Positions 1-10,159 of a stretch of DNA of 64,000 nucleotides are shown piece by piece. Positions within the stretch are counted from its first letter, which is position 1. Every line of letters begins with the position of its first letter. The translations under genes and the position numbers were made by a program. The stretch comes from Staphylococcus roterodami (GTDB lineage: Bacteria; Bacillota; Bacilli; Staphylococcales; Staphylococcaceae), in the NCBI GenBank assembly GCA_022493055.1, contig CP092781.1, positions 1,240,001 to 1,304,000 on the forward strand. Direction: 5' to 3'. The notes under the pieces were generated by a model that ran no database searches, was not told the DNA's origin, and saw only the letters and a list, made by a program, of their open reading frames with translations.

Positions 1-1
1 T

Positions 2-970
2 CGTGAATCATTATTCAATCAAGGATTAGATTTATTACAAGAAATGATTTGGAATCCATTAGTTGAAAATGAAGCTTTTAATGAAAATTATGTAAATCAA
101 GAAAAGACATTACTCGCTAAGAAAATTGAAGCATTAGTCGATAATAAAGCACAATATTCATTTTTGAAATTATTAGACTATATGTTTGAAAATGAAGCGT
201 ATAAATATTTATCTACAGGACAACTAGAACAAATTCCACATATTACTGCTGAAACACTTTATCATACATATCAATCAATGATTAATAATGATCAATGTTC
301 TGTATATGTTGTCGGAAATGTAGAACCAGAAACTGTAAAACAACAAATTCATGCCAAGTTTGCAATAAACCCGTTTGATAAGCAACAGTTCCAACATTCA
401 ACGCATCATCTACATGGGGAAGATGTTGACTATATTGTTGAATATGATGATGTAGATCAGGCTAAGTTAAATATGGGATATCGTTTTCCAACTCAATATG
501 GTCAACCTGGCTATGCTGCATTTGTCGTTTTTAATATGATGTTCGGCGGAGACCCTTCATCCGTATTATTCAACGAAGTGCGTGAAAAGCAAAGCTTAGC
601 TTATTCAATCCATTCACAAATTGATGGTAAAAATGGATATTTATTTGTTTTAAGTGGTGTATCAAGTGATAAGTACGAGGTAGCAAAAGATACAATTATC
701 AATGAATTTGAAAAAATAAAAAATGGTGATTTTACAGATGAAAAATTAGCTTTAGCAAAGAAAGTAATTATTTCTCATCGTTTTGAGTCTGAAGATCGTC
801 CAAAAAGTATCATTGAAATTATGCACAACCAAATACTATTAGAACAACCTCAAAGTAAAGAAACATTTATAAATGATATCCAGAAAGTAAGTCGAGAAGA
901 TATTAAATCGGTTGCAAAGCAAGCTTATTTAGATACGATTTATGTATTAACAAAAGGAGGGGGTAAATAA
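2..970 (+). CDS. yfmF: M16-family peptidase-like protein YfmF (3' part; start lies before the window)
   Basis: The reading frame is open from base 2, so only the C-terminal 322 residues of a roughly 420-residue M16 (pitrilysin) protein are visible. The C-terminal M16 domain is clear: GDPSSVLFNEVREKQSLAYS and the later SEDRPKS segment are typical. The stop overlaps the ATG of the next M16 gene by one base (TAATG), so the two are translationally coupled. In Firmicutes this pair lies with the ymfI reductase, which modifies elongation factor P, and is annotated as EF-P 5-aminopentanol modification-associated. The zinc-motif region is outside the window, so catalytic competence cannot be judged. 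Confidence 0.9.
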   Translation, partial: RESLFNQGLDLLQEMIWNPLVENEAFNENYVNQEKTLLAKKIEALVDNKAQYSFLKLLDYMFENEAYKYLSTGQLEQIPHITAETLYHTYQSMINNDQCSVYVVGNVEPETVKQQIHAKFAINPFDKQQFQHSTHHLHGEDVDYIVEYDDVDQAKLNMGYRFPTQYGQPGYAAFVVFNMMFGGDPSSVLFNEVREKQSLAYSIHSQIDGKNGYLFVLSGVSSDKYEVAKDTIINEFEKIKNGDFTDEKLALAKKVIISHRFESEDRPKSIIEIMHNQILLEQPQSKETFINDIQKVSREDIKSVAKQAYLDTIYVLTKGGGK

Positions 971-2256
971 TGAAAGAACGCTATTATGAATTAATAGATG
1001 AAAGAGTTTTTGAAAAAGAGTTAGATAATGGCTTACGTCTATTTGTTATCCCTAAGCCTGGTTTTCAAAAGACATTTGTAACTTATACAACTCAGTTTGG
1101 TTCTTTAGATAATAAATTTAAACCTTTTGGACAAGATGAATTTGTTACTGTACCTGATGGCGTAGCACATTTTTTAGAACATAAACTATTTGAAAAAGAG
1201 GAAGAAGATCTGTTTACTGCATTTGCAGAAGAAAATGCACAGGCAAATGCATTTACAAGCTTTGATCGTACAAGTTATTTATTCAGTGCAACAGATAATG
1301 TTGAAAGTAATATTAAACGTTTATTGACGATGGTTGAAACACCATATTTTACAAAAGAAACTGTTGATAAAGAGAAAGGAATTATCGCAGAAGAAATTAA
1401 GATGTATCAAGAACAACCTGGATATAAATTGATGTTTAATACTTTACGTGCTATGTATCAACAACATCCTATACGTGTTGACATTGCCGGAAGTGTTGAA
1501 AGTATTTATGAAATAACTAAAGACGATTTATATCTATGTTACGATACGTTTTATCATCCTTCAAATATGGTTTTATTCGTAGTTGGAGATGTAAATCCTG
1601 ATTACATATGCCAAATTGTTGAAAATCATGAAAATGCTCGCAATAAAGACAATCAACCTAAAATTGAAAGAGGTATTGTTGATGAGCCTAATGAAGTGAA
1701 AGAAGCTTTTGTATCTGAAGAGATGAAAATTCAGTCGCCACGTTTAATGCTTGGATTTAAAAATAAACCGTTGCAAGAAAAACCTGAAAAATATGTTCAA
1801 CGTGATTTGGAAATGTCATTGTTCTTTGAATTAATATTTGGAGAAGAGACAGATTTTTATCAACATTTGTTGAATGAAGGACTTATCGACGATACGTTTG
1901 GTTATCAATTTGTGCTAGAACCAACGTATAGTTTTTCAATTGTGACTAGTGCTACTGAACAACCAGATAAATTAAAAGAATTATTGATGAATGAATTGAG
2001 AGATAAAAAAGGTAATTTCCAAGATGCTCAAGCGTTTGAACTCTTGAAAAAGCAGTTTATCGGTGAATTTATTTCAAGCTTAAATTCGCCTGAATATATC
2101 GCAAATCAGTATACAAAGTTGTATTTTGAAGGTGTAAGCGTATTTGACATGCTAGATATTGTTGAAAATATAACATTAGATAGTATTAATGAAACGTCAT
2201 CGTTGTACTTAAATTTAGAACAACAGGTTGATAGTCGTTTGGAGATTAAAAAATAA
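970..2256 (+). CDS. yfmH: M16-family zinc metallopeptidase YfmH
   Basis: A 428-residue M16 peptidase. The inverted zinc motif HxxEH is present as HFLEH (residues 67-71), and a distal glutamate fits the IIAEEIKMY stretch (about 141-142). This member of the pair therefore looks catalytically equipped. It starts inside the stop of yfmF and ends inside the ATG of ymfI, so three genes form a tightly coupled unit. The link to EF-P modification rests on this conserved neighbourhood; the protease substrate is not known from sequence. Length is normal for the family. Confidence 0.93.
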   Translation: MKERYYELIDERVFEKELDNGLRLFVIPKPGFQKTFVTYTTQFGSLDNKFKPFGQDEFVTVPDGVAHFLEHKLFEKEEEDLFTAFAEENAQANAFTSFDRTSYLFSATDNVESNIKRLLTMVETPYFTKETVDKEKGIIAEEIKMYQEQPGYKLMFNTLRAMYQQHPIRVDIAGSVESIYEITKDDLYLCYDTFYHPSNMVLFVVGDVNPDYICQIVENHENARNKDNQPKIERGIVDEPNEVKEAFVSEEMKIQSPRLMLGFKNKPLQEKPEKYVQRDLEMSLFFELIFGEETDFYQHLLNEGLIDDTFGYQFVLEPTYSFSIVTSATEQPDKLKELLMNELRDKKGNFQDAQAFELLKKQFIGEFISSLNSPEYIANQYTKLYFEGVSVFDMLDIVENITLDSINETSSLYLNLEQQVDSRLEIKK

Positions 2257-2960
2257 TGAAAGCATTGGTATTAGGTGGTTCTGGTTCCATTGGTTCTGAG
2301 ATTGTACAGCGATTATTAACAGATGGTTATGAAGTGTATATACATTATTATCGTGCCGATATAAATGAATTATCAATTAAATTCAAAGATGACAAAGTAC
2401 ACTTTATAAAAGCAGATTTATCTAAAACGATTGATATTGAAAATACGTTTGGTGATATTAAATCATTAGATTGTTTAATTTATGCGAGTGGTCAATCACT
2501 ATATGGCGTTTTGCAAGATATGTCAGATCACGATATAGATGTTTGTTACCAGTTAAATGTCTTGCAATTAATTAGGTTGTGTCGTTATTTTGTAGATTTA
2601 TTACGTCAAAGTGAAAATGGCAGAATAATTGTTATTTCTTCTATCTGGGGAGAAATGGGTGCTAGTATGGAAACAATATACTCTACGATGAAAAGTGCGC
2701 AATTAGGATTTGTTAAATCTTTAAGTCAAGAATTGGCGTTGACTTCAGTGACTGTAAATGCAGTAACTCCTGGATTTGTCGCTGGGAACATGGCTAATGA
2801 GTGGCGTGAAGATGAACTCCAAGCAATGGTAAATGAATTACCACAGCAACGTCTGATATTACCTAGAGAAATTGCGCATACATGTGCTTATTTATATCAT
2901 CCAGATGCTAAAAGTGTGACTGGAACCATTCAAAAAGTAAACGGTGCTTGGTATATTTGA
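2256..2960 (+). CDS. ymfI: SDR-family EF-P 5-aminopentanone reductase YmfI
   Basis: A 234-residue short-chain dehydrogenase/reductase. The N-terminal Rossmann motif is GGSGSIGSEI (from residue 7) and the catalytic pair is in YSTMKSAQ (Tyr-xxx-Lys). The C-terminus VTGTIQKVNGAWYI is typical of FabG-like SDRs. In Bacillus subtilis the orthologue YmfI reduces a 5-aminopentanone group on a conserved lysine of EF-P to 5-aminopentanol; that role is inferred here from family and from the coupled yfmF-yfmH genes. Its ATG overlaps the preceding stop by one base. Confidence 0.9.
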   Translation: MKALVLGGSGSIGSEIVQRLLTDGYEVYIHYYRADINELSIKFKDDKVHFIKADLSKTIDIENTFGDIKSLDCLIYASGQSLYGVLQDMSDHDIDVCYQLNVLQLIRLCRYFVDLLRQSENGRIIVISSIWGEMGASMETIYSTMKSAQLGFVKSLSQELALTSVTVNAVTPGFVAGNMANEWREDELQAMVNELPQQRLILPREIAHTCAYLYHPDAKSVTGTIQKVNGAWYI

Positions 2961-3067
2961 TATTATAACTATTTTTATTATCAAATATTTTTATGTTTGA
3001 TGTTATAATATGAATAATACAAAATGTGAATCAAAATTAGTTAATTAATCAAGGGGTGGGGTTCACC

Positions 3068-3895
3068 ATGACAGTTGCAGAAAAAAAAGAATGGTACCTA
3101 GAATATGAGATTGAAATTAACAGACCTGGTCTATTAGGCGATGTATCTAGTTTATTAGGTATGTTAGGTATAAGTATAGTTACAATTAATGGTGTAGATC
3201 AAGGTAAAAGAGGCCTTTTAATTAAGACTGATAATCTTGAAAAAGTTGAACGTTTTGAACAAATAGCTCGTAGTATTGATGAAATCGAAATTACAAAGTT
3301 AAAAAAGCCGGAACTTAGAGATCGGCTTGCTGTTAGACATGGTAGATATATTGAACAAGACGCTAAAGATAAGAAAACGTTTAGATTTGAGCGTGAAGAT
3401 TTAGGATTACTCGTAGATTTTTTAGCGGAGTTATTTAAAGAAGAAGGTCATAAATTAATTGGAATTAGAGGTATGCCTAGAGTAGGTAAAACAGAATCGA
3501 TAGTAGCTGGAAGTGTTTGTGCGCATAAAAGATGGTTATTTATAAGTTCTACTTTAATTAAACAAACGGTGCGTAGCTCACTTATTAAGGGCGAATATGA
3601 CGCGAACCATGTTTATATTATTGACGGCGCTGTTACTGCAAGAGAGTCAAACCCAAAACACCAAGAATTAGTTAACGAAGTTATGACATTGCCATCAATC
3701 AAAGTTGTTGAACATCCTGATTTATTTGTTGAAACAAGTACATGTACTATGGATGATTTTGACTATATTATTGAATTGAGAGAAAATGAAAATCAAGAAA
3801 TACATTACGAAGAAATGAAAAAGCAAACAGTTCAAAGTAAAAATAATTTAGATTTTGGCGATCCATTTGGTGGTGGATTTGGTTTCTTCGAGTAA
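3068..3895 (+). CDS. ymfK: DUF3388 protein YmfK (ACT-like domain plus P-loop)
   Basis: A 275-residue protein if started at ATG 3068, which has AAGGGGTGG eight bases upstream; an upstream in-frame GTG at 3056 lies inside that site and is less likely. Residues about 10-80 look like an ACT regulatory domain (EINRPGLLGDVSSLLGMLG). A Walker A-like GMPRVGKTES follows in the middle, and the C-terminus is glycine/phenylalanine rich (FGGGFGFFE). The biochemical role is unknown. It lies between the EF-P modification genes and a RodZ-like gene, as in other Firmicutes. Confidence 0.85.
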   Translation: MTVAEKKEWYLEYEIEINRPGLLGDVSSLLGMLGISIVTINGVDQGKRGLLIKTDNLEKVERFEQIARSIDEIEITKLKKPELRDRLAVRHGRYIEQDAKDKKTFRFEREDLGLLVDFLAELFKEEGHKLIGIRGMPRVGKTESIVAGSVCAHKRWLFISSTLIKQTVRSSLIKGEYDANHVYIIDGAVTARESNPKHQELVNEVMTLPSIKVVEHPDLFVETSTCTMDDFDYIIELRENENQEIHYEEMKKQTVQSKNNLDFGDPFGGGFGFFE

Positions 3896-3919
3896 TTGTT
3901 ATTGTAAGGAGGCTATGAA

Positions 3920-4312
3920 TTGAAAACAGTCGGTGAAGCACTTAAAGGTAGACGTGAGCGCTTAGGTATGACGTTAACAGAATTAGAACAGCGAACAGGT
4001 ATAAAACGTGAAATGTTAGTACATATCGAAAATAATGACTTCGACCAACTACCTAATAAAAACTATAGTGAAGGTTTTATTAGGAAATATGCCAGCGTTG
4101 TTAATATTGAACCTAACCAATTAGTTCAAGCTCATCAAGATGAGATTCCATCAAACCAAGCCGAATGGGATGAGGTTATAACAGTTTTCAATAGCAATAA
4201 AGACTTAGATTATAAAAGTAAATCTAAAGAGCCATTACAATTATTAGTTATCATGGGTATTACAGTTTTAATAACTTTAATGTTATGGATTTTGTTAGTG
4301 TTAATTTTTTAA
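3920..4312 (+). CDS. ymfM: RodZ-like HTH membrane protein (YmfM)
   Basis: A 130-residue protein read from TTG 3920, with AAGGAGG at 3906-3912; the nearby ATG at 3915 hits a stop after one sense codon. The N-terminal 70 residues are a Cro/C1-type helix-turn-helix (GMTLTELEQRTGIKREML), as in the cytoplasmic domain of RodZ, which links MreB to the membrane. A single membrane segment sits at the extreme C-terminus (VIMGITVLITLMLWILLVLI). The long extracytoplasmic domain of classical RodZ is absent, which is usual in cocci. It directly precedes pgsA. Confidence 0.85.
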   Translation: MKTVGEALKGRRERLGMTLTELEQRTGIKREMLVHIENNDFDQLPNKNYSEGFIRKYASVVNIEPNQLVQAHQDEIPSNQAEWDEVITVFNSNKDLDYKSKSKEPLQLLVIMGITVLITLMLWILLVLIF

Positions 4313-4334
4313 AATATATATTAGTGAGAAATGA

Positions 4335-4922
<588 letters not shown>

Positions 4923-4936
4923 ATATATAATAATCT

Positions 4937-4972
4937 AACTAGGTTTCGTTTTAATATGGAATCTAGTTTTTT
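4937..4972 (+). terminator. Rho-independent terminator after pgsA
   Basis: AACTAG...TTC pairs with GAA.CTAGTT, followed by a run of six Ts. It is 15 bases past the pgsA stop. The remaining 190 bases before cinA show no other gene. Confidence 0.7.
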
Positions 4973-5164
4973 AAATCTCATTTTTAGAAATTAGAATCTT
5001 AATTGTTTATAATGAATATATTGTAAATCAGCTATAGATATTAAAGAGATAAACTTATGTTAATGAAGATTTTACAATACTCAAATAATTGATTCATTCA
5101 TAATCTTAATAATTTTAAAATAGACAATGTAAACTTTTATTTTTTATATTCGAGGGGGATAAAA

Positions 5165-6316
5165 ATGTCAATTTCAATTATAGCGGTGGGTTCTGAGTTA
5201 CTTTTAGGACAAATTGCGAATACAAATGGACAATACCTATCAAAAGTATTTAATGAAATAGGACAAAACGTATTAGAACATATTGTAATTGGTGATAATG
5301 AAGAACGTCTAGAATCTACAGTGCGTCGAGCAATAGAAAAATATGACACTGTTATTTTAACAGGCGGATTAGGACCTACTAAAGATGATTTAACAAAACA
5401 TACTGTGGCTAAAGTTGTAGGAAAAGAATTAGTTATTGATGAACCATCTTTAAAATATATTGAAAGCTATTTTAAAGATCAGGGGCAAGAAATGACACCA
5501 AATAATAAACAACAGGCATTAGTGATTGAAGGGGCAACTGTTTTAGCTAATCATCATGGTATGGCACCAGGAATGATGGTTAAGTATGAAAATAAGCACA
5601 TCATATTGCTTCCTGGGCCACCGAAAGAAATGCAACCTATGGTTAAAAATGAATTACTGCCTCATTTTATTAATGATAGTAGCATTATACATTCAGAGTT
5701 ACTGAGATTTGCTGGAATTGGTGAATCTAAAGTAGAGACACTGTTAATGGATCTGATTGATAATCAAACTAATCCTACGATTGCGCCTTTAGCAGGCAGT
5801 CATGAAGTATACATTAGATTGACTGCGAGTGCAGATTCTAAAGCGCAAGCGTTGAAATTAATCGAACCAATTAAGAAAGAAATTTTAAATCGTATAGGAA
5901 CGTATTATTATGGTTCAGATGATACTTTAATTGAAGAAGCAGTAATGAATGTAATTGATCAACCTTTTGCGATTTACGATGGTATCACGAATGGTGCATT
6001 ATATTCTCGTTTAAAAGAAGCAGACTCAAATGGGGTATTAAAAGGTATGATAAACCATTCTGACTGCTTTATAGAAAGTGAGAAGCCTATACATCAACAA
6101 TTAGATGACGCATCACAATTTGTTACGAAACTTTTCAATGTTTCAACAGCGATTATTTTGCTAGAGTATGATAATACTGTATATTTAGCATACTTTGATA
6201 AACAGCAATTAAAGGTTGATCATTTTAAAATGTCAAAATCTAGAAATTTATTGAAGAACAGAAGTCAAAATTATGCACTTATAAGATTATTAAATTGGCA
6301 ACGAACACAAAAATAA
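5165..6316 (+). CDS. cinA: CinA-family competence/damage-inducible protein
   Basis: A 383-residue protein; GAGGGGG precedes ATG 5165. The N-terminal MoeA/MocF-like domain is well preserved (MSISIIAVGSELLLGQI, TGGLGPTKDDLTKHTVA, LPGPPKEMQPM); in this family it is a nucleotide pyrophosphatase-type (COG1058) domain. The C-terminal region, which in many CinA proteins is a PncC-type NMN deamidase with an ESCTGG active-site motif, is shorter and reads IYDGITNGALYSRL at the expected place. The deamidase activity is therefore probably lost. It sits just upstream of recA. Confidence 0.93.
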   Translation: MSISIIAVGSELLLGQIANTNGQYLSKVFNEIGQNVLEHIVIGDNEERLESTVRRAIEKYDTVILTGGLGPTKDDLTKHTVAKVVGKELVIDEPSLKYIESYFKDQGQEMTPNNKQQALVIEGATVLANHHGMAPGMMVKYENKHIILLPGPPKEMQPMVKNELLPHFINDSSIIHSELLRFAGIGESKVETLLMDLIDNQTNPTIAPLAGSHEVYIRLTASADSKAQALKLIEPIKKEILNRIGTYYYGSDDTLIEEAVMNVIDQPFAIYDGITNGALYSRLKEADSNGVLKGMINHSDCFIESEKPIHQQLDDASQFVTKLFNVSTAIILLEYDNTVYLAYFDKQQLKVDHFKMSKSRNLLKNRSQNYALIRLLNWQRTQK

Positions 6317-6381
6317 TGTTGTTTTTGTAAGATTTATAAGTACGTTTGTTCGATTTTGTGATTTAAAAACAACAAATTACA

Positions 6382-6395
6382 CGAACAAATATTCG
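6382..6395 (+). promoter_or_regulatory. LexA (SOS) box of recA
   Basis: CGAACAAATATTCG is a near-consensus Firmicute LexA operator (CGAACRNRYGTTYC type), about 85 bases upstream of the recA start. A second, weaker match on the minus strand (CGAACAAACGTACT) covers 6338-6351. A promoter-like TATAGT lies at about 6428. Confidence 0.85.
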
Positions 6396-6480
6396 CAAAA
6401 CACTTGTAATTTAGTTTGAATACTTGTATAGTATTGTTAAGATAATTAAAAGATAGCAATTTCAATTAGGAGGTCTCGCT

Positions 6481-7524
6481 TTGGATAACGATCGTCAAAA
6501 AGCTTTAGATACAGTAATTAAAAATATGGAGAAATCTTTCGGTAAAGGTGCCGTGATGAAGTTAGGCGATAATATAGGTCGTCGAGTTTCTACAACATCA
6601 ACTGGATCAGTTACACTTGATAACGCATTAGGCGTGGGTGGCTATCCTAAAGGACGAATTATTGAAATATATGGACCTGAAAGTTCTGGTAAGACAACAG
6701 TAGCACTTCATGCTATTGCAGAAGTGCAAAGTAATGGTGGTGTTGCTGCATTTATCGATGCCGAACATGCATTAGATCCTGAATATGCACAAGCTCTAGG
6801 GGTAGATATTGACAATTTATACTTATCTCAACCTGACCATGGTGAACAAGGGCTTGAAATCGCAGAAGCATTTGTTAGAAGTGGCGCGGTAGATATCGTA
6901 GTTGTAGACTCTGTTGCTGCTTTGACACCTAAGGCTGAAATTGAAGGTGAAATGGGAGATACTCATGTCGGTTTACAAGCACGTTTAATGTCACAAGCAT
7001 TACGTAAACTATCTGGTGCTATTTCCAAGTCAAACACTACTGCTATTTTCATTAACCAAATTCGTGAAAAAGTCGGCGTTATGTTCGGTAACCCAGAGAC
7101 TACACCTGGTGGACGTGCACTGAAATTCTATAGCTCAGTTAGACTAGAAGTACGCCGTGCAGAACAACTTAAACAAGGGCAAGAAATCGTTGGTAATAGA
7201 ACGAAGATTAAAGTTGTTAAAAATAAAGTAGCACCTCCATTTAGAGTGGCAGAAGTTGATATTATGTATGGCCAAGGTATCTCTAAAGAAGGTGAACTTA
7301 TTGATTTAGGTGTTGAAAATGACATCGTTGATAAGTCTGGTGCTTGGTACTCATATAATGGTGAAAGAATGGGCCAAGGTAAAGAAAATGTTAAAATGTA
7401 CTTGAAAGAAAATCCTCAAATTAAAGAAGAAATTGATCGCAAGTTACGAGAAAAACTTGGAATTTCTGATGGTGATGTTGAAGAGGTTGAAGACGCGCCA
7501 AAATCTTTATTTGATGAAGAATAG
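6481..7524 (+). CDS. recA: Recombinase RecA
   Basis: A 347-residue RecA read from TTG 6481, with AGGAGG just upstream. Walker A is GPESSGKTT (residues 65-73), Walker B is in [12 protein letters not shown], and loop L2 is [22 protein letters not shown]. The C-terminus is acidic as expected. RecA forms the ATP-dependent filament on single-stranded DNA for recombination and activates LexA cleavage. Regulation by LexA is supported by the upstream box, and the gene is monocistronic, ending in a long hairpin. Confidence 0.99.
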   Translation: MDNDRQKALDTVIKNMEKSFGKGAVMKLGDNIGRRVSTTSTGSVTLDNALGVGGYPKGRIIEIYGPESSGKTTVALHAIAEVQSNGGVAAFIDAEHALDPEYAQALGVDIDNLYLSQPDHGEQGLEIAEAFVRSGAVDIVVVDSVAALTPKAEIEGEMGDTHVGLQARLMSQALRKLSGAISKSNTTAIFINQIREKVGVMFGNPETTPGGRALKFYSSVRLEVRRAEQLKQGQEIVGNRTKIKVVKNKVAPPFRVAEVDIMYGQGISKEGELIDLGVENDIVDKSGAWYSYNGERMGQGKENVKMYLKENPQIKEEIDRKLREKLGISDGDVEEVEDAPKSLFDEE

Positions 7525-7564
7525 ATTTAACCAATTTTATATGTAAAGCTGTATTAAATCATAC

Positions 7565-7654
7565 CCTTATAGATTTGATTAAAAAAGTGTTATCTAAAAG
7601 TAGAATTCCAATACTATTTCTTAACACACAAAATCAAATCTATAAGGTTTTTTT
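7565..7654 (+). terminator. Long hairpin terminator after recA
   Basis: CCTTATAGATTTGATT (7565-7580) pairs perfectly with AATCAAATCTATAAGG (7632-7647), with an inner GTGTTA/TAACAC pair, followed by seven Ts. Confidence 0.85.
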
Positions 7655-7903
7655 GTAATTTTTTTGAGTCTCTAGGTCAATTATGATAGATAAATAGTTT
7701 AGAGAATATGCTTAACAGAAGTTGTTAAAAACTTATTTTTAAATTCTTCATCAATATAATTAAGATTGAAACTGTATGGCATTTATTAAAGATAAATATA
7801 GCAATTAGTACATACGAAGATACTTGATTTGTTAAAATGATTCAAATTTTTAGAAAATAGTAGAAATAGCAATCAATATAGTGCAAAAGTGCAAATTGAT
7901 AAC

Positions 7904-7933
7904 TTGACACTTATCTCCTATAAACCGTACAAT
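7904..7933 (+). promoter_or_regulatory. Promoter of rny
   Basis: TTGACA at 7904-7909 and TACAAT at 7928-7933, separated by 18 bases, form a good sigma-A promoter about 85 bases ahead of the rny start. The stretch between the recA terminator and this promoter (7655-7900) holds no gene I can support. Confidence 0.65.
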
Positions 7934-8017
7934 TAATTTGTATGATTTATATATAATTTCATAAAGTCATATTGAATTTCATATACAGAGCAAACCCTAG
8001 AAAAAGGAGGTGTTTGT

Positions 8018-9577
8018 GTGAATTTATTAAGCCTCCTACTCATTTTGCTGGGGATCATTCTAGGAGTTGTTGGAGGGTATGTTGTTGCCCGAAATTTGTT
8101 GCTTCAAAAGCAAACACAAGCTAGACAAACTGCCGAAGATATTGTAAATCAAGCACATAAAGAAGCTGACAATATCAAAAAAGAAAAATTACTTGAGGCA
8201 AAAGAAGAAAACCAAATCCTAAGAGAACAAACTGAAGCAGAACTTCGTGAAAGACGAAGTGAACTTCAAAGACAAGAAACCCGACTTCTTCAAAAAGAAG
8301 AAAACTTAGAGCGTAAATCTGATCTATTAGATAAAAAAGATGAGATTTTAGAGCAAAAAGAATCAAAAATTGAAGAAAAACAACAACAAGTAGATGCAAA
8401 AGAGAGTAGTGTTCAAACGTTAATAATGAAGCATGAACAAGAATTAGAACGCATCTCCGGTCTCACTCAAGAAGAAGCTATAAATGAGCAACTTCAACGA
8501 GTTGAGGAAGAACTGTCACAAGATATTGCAGTACTTGTTAAAGAAAAAGAAAAAGAAGCTAAAGAAAAAGTTGATAAAACAGCAAAAGAATTATTAGCTA
8601 CAGCAGTACAAAGATTAGCAGCAGATCACACAAGTGAATCAACGGTATCAGTAGTTAACTTGCCAAATGATGAGATGAAAGGTCGAATCATTGGACGTGA
8701 GGGGCGAAATATCCGTACACTTGAAACTTTAACTGGCATAGACTTAATTATTGATGATACACCAGAAGCAGTTATTTTATCTGGTTTTGATCCAATACGA
8801 AGAGAAATTGCTAGAACAGCACTTGTTAACTTAGTATCTGATGGACGAATCCATCCAGGTAGAATCGAGGATATGGTTGAAAAAGCAAGAAAAGAAGTAG
8901 ACGATATCATTAGAGAAGCAGGTGAACAAGCTACATTTGAAATTAATGCGCATAATATGCATCCTGACTTAGTTAAAATTGTAGGTCGATTAAACTACCG
9001 TACAAGTTACGGTCAAAATGTACTTAAACATTCAATCGAAGTTGCGCATCTTGCTAGTATGTTAGCTGCTGAGCTAGGTGAAGATGAAACATTAGCGAAA
9101 CGAGCTGGACTTTTACATGATGTTGGTAAAGCAATTGATCATGAAGTAGAAGGTAGTCATGTTGAAATTGGTGTAGAATTAGCTAAAAAATATGGTGAAA
9201 ATGAAACAGTAATTAATGCAATTCATTCTCATCATGGTGATGTTGAGCCTACATCTATTATATCTATCCTTGTTGCTGCAGCAGATGCTTTATCTGCGGC
9301 ACGTCCAGGTGCAAGAAAAGAAACATTAGAGAATTATATTCGTCGATTAGAACGTTTAGAAACGTTATCAGAAAGTTATGATGGTGTAGAAAAAGCATTT
9401 GCGATTCAGGCAGGTAGAGAAATCCGTGTGATTGTATCTCCTGAAGAAATTGATGATTTAAAATCTTATCGTTTGGCTAGAGATATTAAAAATCAAATTG
9501 AAGATGAATTACAATATCCTGGTCATATCAAGGTGACAGTTGTTCGAGAGACTAGAGCAGTAGAGTATGCAAAATAA
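8018..9577 (+). CDS. rny: Ribonuclease Y
   Basis: A 519-residue membrane-anchored endoribonuclease (CvfA in staphylococci), read from GTG 8018 behind AAAGGAGG. Order of parts: N-terminal membrane helix ([18 protein letters not shown]), a long charged coiled coil to about residue 190, a KH RNA-binding domain ([17 protein letters not shown]) and an HD domain with the metal-binding HD in [10 protein letters not shown] (about 365-372). It initiates mRNA decay and processing and affects virulence-gene mRNAs. A hairpin follows directly. Confidence 0.98.
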   Translation: MNLLSLLLILLGIILGVVGGYVVARNLLLQKQTQARQTAEDIVNQAHKEADNIKKEKLLEAKEENQILREQTEAELRERRSELQRQETRLLQKEENLERKSDLLDKKDEILEQKESKIEEKQQQVDAKESSVQTLIMKHEQELERISGLTQEEAINEQLQRVEEELSQDIAVLVKEKEKEAKEKVDKTAKELLATAVQRLAADHTSESTVSVVNLPNDEMKGRIIGREGRNIRTLETLTGIDLIIDDTPEAVILSGFDPIRREIARTALVNLVSDGRIHPGRIEDMVEKARKEVDDIIREAGEQATFEINAHNMHPDLVKIVGRLNYRTSYGQNVLKHSIEVAHLASMLAAELGEDETLAKRAGLLHDVGKAIDHEVEGSHVEIGVELAKKYGENETVINAIHSHHGDVEPTSIISILVAAADALSAARPGARKETLENYIRRLERLETLSESYDGVEKAFAIQAGREIRVIVSPEEIDDLKSYRLARDIKNQIEDELQYPGHIKVTVVRETRAVEYAK

Positions 9578-9584
9578 TTTTTGT

Positions 9585-9616
9585 CTCCCTCACATATTTA
9601 AGTGAGGGAGCTTTTT
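9585..9616 (+). terminator. Terminator after rny
   Basis: CTCCCTCAC (9585-9593) pairs perfectly with GTGAGGGAG (9602-9610), followed by C and a run of Ts. Confidence 0.9.
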
Positions 9617-9705
9617 AATGCGCTTTTATATAGGATACCCGTCTTATTTATTAACTATATTTATATTATGTAACCTTTAAATAGTTATAGCGTTCTGTAC
9701 TTACA

Positions 9706-9738
9706 TAAAAAAGAAGTGAAGATGACATGCATCTTCAC
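9706..9738 (-). terminator. Minus-strand terminator of the 71-residue gene
   Basis: GTGAAGATG/CATCTTCAC at 9716-9738, followed on the minus strand by a T-rich run. It lies directly downstream of the minus-strand gene at 9771-9986. Confidence 0.75.
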
Positions 9739-9770
9739 TCCTGTATTTTCAGTAAGGATTCTTTGATGGA

Positions 9771-9986
9771 TTATTTTAATTGTAAATCTGTTTTCTTTAG
9801 TTCTTTTATTACTTCGGCAGTATCATAGCAGTTTGTTGCGATAGTAGAATATCTTTCTGCTAATCGATATGCATTAATATATAGCTTTAAACTATCTTTT
9901 GCAATATCTTCTGCTTCTTCAGATTTAGAAGGATTAGCCATAACGACTAATTCTGCAAATTTTTCTGGATCAATATTAATAGACAT
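9771..9986 (-). CDS. Small conserved hypothetical protein
   Basis: A 71-residue soluble, probably all-helical protein with no domain I recognise (DPEKFAELVVMANPSK, then amphipathic helices to KKTDLQLK). AGGAG lies about 14 bases upstream of the ATG, rather far. It is alone on the minus strand between rny and ymdB, with its own downstream hairpin, which supports it being a real gene. Staphylococcal genomes carry a small ORF here; its function is unknown. Confidence 0.7.
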   Translation of the reverse strand: MSINIDPEKFAELVVMANPSKSEEAEDIAKDSLKLYINAYRLAERYSTIATNCYDTAEVIKELKKTDLQLK

Positions 9987-10159
9987 GTATTTATTTACAA
10001 CTCCTATTTATTTTGATGACTTAATACTAACATATTGAGGTTTTTCAACAAAGTAATGTCCCTTTATAAAAGTTAAAAAATAATTCAAAGAATTTAATAT
10101 TTACTTTAAATATTAGAACGTATGAATTAAACTAGTATTTATGAGAGGATGAACTGAAC

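Noticed and set aside
8175..8399. Minus-strand ORF inside rny
   Set aside because: It is the shadow of the coiled-coil region, whose codon bias leaves long antisense frames.
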